Shown here: positions 63,153 to 64,000 of the stretch, piece after piece | How positions within the stretch are numbered: position 1 is the stretch's first letter | How the letters are laid out: every line of letters begins with the position of its first letter | Assembly: GCA_942490645.1 (NCBI GenBank) | Contig: CALNXN010000011.1 | Span: forward strand, 372,001-436,000 | Direction: 5' to 3' | DNA length: 64,000 nucleotides | Origin: CALNXN01 sp942490645 | Lineage (GTDB): Bacteria > Pseudomonadota > Alphaproteobacteria > Rhodobacterales > Rhodobacteraceae | Program-made: the position numbers and the translations under genes | Notes under the pieces: model-generated | Told to the model about the DNA's origin: nothing | Databases searched by the model: none | What the model saw: only the letters and a program-made list of their open reading frames with translations

Positions 63153-63424
63153 TGGATCAGACACCCAAGACGCACCCAGTAAAGCCTTGGACGTTTGACG
63201 ATTATACAACGTCGTACATCCGGCGAGCGGCTGCCACAGGAATTTGTATTCGCGGTGGCGCAGCGAAACGGCGTGTTCCGCATTTTGACGATTTGCACTG
63301 TTTGGAGCGCGTCCGTGTCGCGGTGATACCTTGGAGGATATCGCGAGGCGTGTGGGACAAATGTTACCCTCGGCAACGCGCTTTGCCGAAAAGCCGCTTG
63401 AGCTCGACATCCCTATCACGATCA
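63152..63424 (+). pseudogene. mgsC: Start of FMN-binding N-methylglutamate synthase C, frameshifted and cut off
   Basis: N-terminal fragment of the FMN-dependent synthase subunit (GlxD-like). Frame 1 (MDQTPKTHPVKP..., IRRAAATG, GGAAKRRVPHFDDL) runs from ATG 63152; after that EGYREACGTNVTLG is in a second frame near 63333-63374 and TRFAEKPLELDIPITIT in a third near 63376-63424. The pieces are in order, so at least two indels are present, plus local losses (GICIRGG where GIYDIRGG is expected). Homology stops abruptly at about 63424, where unrelated GC-rich sequence begins. About 85 of roughly 440 codons remain. Confidence 0.8.
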
Positions 63425-64000
63425 CGCGCTGCAGTGCGTGCGCGTCGCCGATCCGTCGTCGACCGCCGTGCATGTGTCCGCCCCTGTGCGCGCGGGCGCC
63501 TGCTCCAGGAGACCTATTGCTTCGAGACCGCGTGACGCGCACGTGGCCGGGCGACGCGCGCGTGCTCGAGCCCTGTCACCCCGTGCCGCGACAGCAGCGC
63601 CCGCCCTCAGCGACCGTGCGCGGCGCCCGCAGGAACGTGGTGACCGCGAACACGCCGGGCGCTCGCCACCCGCCGTCGGTGAGCCGCTCGGTCGCGAATC
63701 AGCCGGAGGTGCACCCGGCTCCACTCCGTCCGCAGCTCCGAGCCCCGGAGCCTCTTCCTCGAGGCGACGGCGCTCACCGCATGAGCGAACGCGAGCGGAG
63801 CGCGCGCCCGAACCCTGTTCGGGCGGGCGGCCTCGGGAGAAGACCGCGGCGTCTCGGACCACCCCGCGCGGCTGACGTTCCACCAGGCGGCGTCGACCAC
63901 GAAGCGCGGGGCCGTCCACTCCTCGTCGTAAACCACGAGGCGCCGCTCCTCCCTGCGCACCATGGCCTGTCGCGCCCACCCTTGAACACCGCGTACATCA
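63425..64000. other. Unrelated, very GC-rich terminal segment
   Basis: Composition changes sharply at about 63425-63435 to a much higher GC content than anywhere else in the window, with no homology to the expected rest of mgsC. Several Arg/Ala-rich open frames exist; the minus-strand frame 63607-63963 (MVRREERRLVVYDEEWTAPRF, DAAWWNVSRAGWSETPR) has GC-rich third positions for its first 40 codons, hinting at an actinobacterial- or myxobacterial-type gene with frameshifts. No function assigned. Confidence 0.65.

Noticed and set aside
63422..63979. 185-codon minus-strand Arg/Ala-rich frame at the right end
   Set aside because: Low-complexity GC-rich frame without motifs; a competing frame looks equally or more likely.

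Overview
The window looks like a chromosomal segment of a Roseobacter-clade Rhodobacteraceae (Alphaproteobacteria). This rests on recognised family content: crotonyl-CoA carboxylase/reductase (ccrA) and MeaB of the ethylmalonyl-CoA pathway, the cell-cycle regulator GcrA, a LuxR/LuxI pair, the TIGR02186 plus TauE/SafE pair, an opgC-opgG-opgH cluster, the infA-maf-rng-yacG order, and N-methylglutamate-synthase-like genes. I cannot name a species. Most of the window is tightly packed ordinary chromosome, with many 4-base start/stop overlaps.

Layout. 1-3.2 kb: ccrA (broken by indels), then a quorum-sensing luxR-luxI pair with a small overlapping upstream gene. 3.2-7.2 kb: RecD-like helicase and SDR oxidoreductase; TIGR02186/TauE pair. 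7.3-12.0 kb: BMP-type nucleoside ABC transporter with an intra-operon hairpin. 12.2-13.8 kb: nfu-tsaB-rimI. 14-23 kb: mixed small genes (DUF4274-like, Usp, BLUF photoreceptor, branched-chain aminotransferase, M48 lipoprotein, DCC protein, a duplicated-motif protein, tandem CDGSH protein), rimO and an AsmA-like protein. 23-28 kb: part of a capsule/KDO locus (kpsT-kpsE-kdsA-phosphomannomutase). 28-33 kb: ArsR/permease pair, UDG-family protein, SseB-like, YHS-rhodanese-esterase. 33-39 kb: osmoregulated periplasmic glucan operon and a TTC38-like TPR protein. 39-42 kb: translationally coupled ThDP enzyme and class III CoA-transferase. 42-50.5 kb: gcrA, argD-argF, gnd, hrpB, meaB. 50.5-55.8 kb: rpmB, copper chaperone PCuAC, sirtuin, LysR, infA-maf-rng-yacG. 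55.8-59.7 kb: Anbu peptidase, transglutaminase, alpha-E and circularly permuted ATP-grasp operon. 60.07 kb: tRNA-Phe. 60.15-61.6 kb: degenerate tandem repeats and a very G-rich tract with a 25-base G run. 61.6-63.4 kb: mgsA/mgsB and the start of mgsC (N-methylglutamate synthase-like). From about 63.43 kb the sequence abruptly becomes much GC-richer and unrelated.

Most interesting biology: the Anbu/transglutaminase/alpha-E/ATP-grasp operon, a widespread but poorly understood predicted peptide-tagging or peptide-synthesis system, and the uncharacterised ThDP-enzyme/CoA-transferase pair. Main caution: both ends, and isolated spots in the middle (maf, rng, Anbu, alpha-E, yigZ), carry single-base frameshifts. 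These often lie in short homopolymers and look more like sequence errors than true pseudogenes. The right end looks chimeric.
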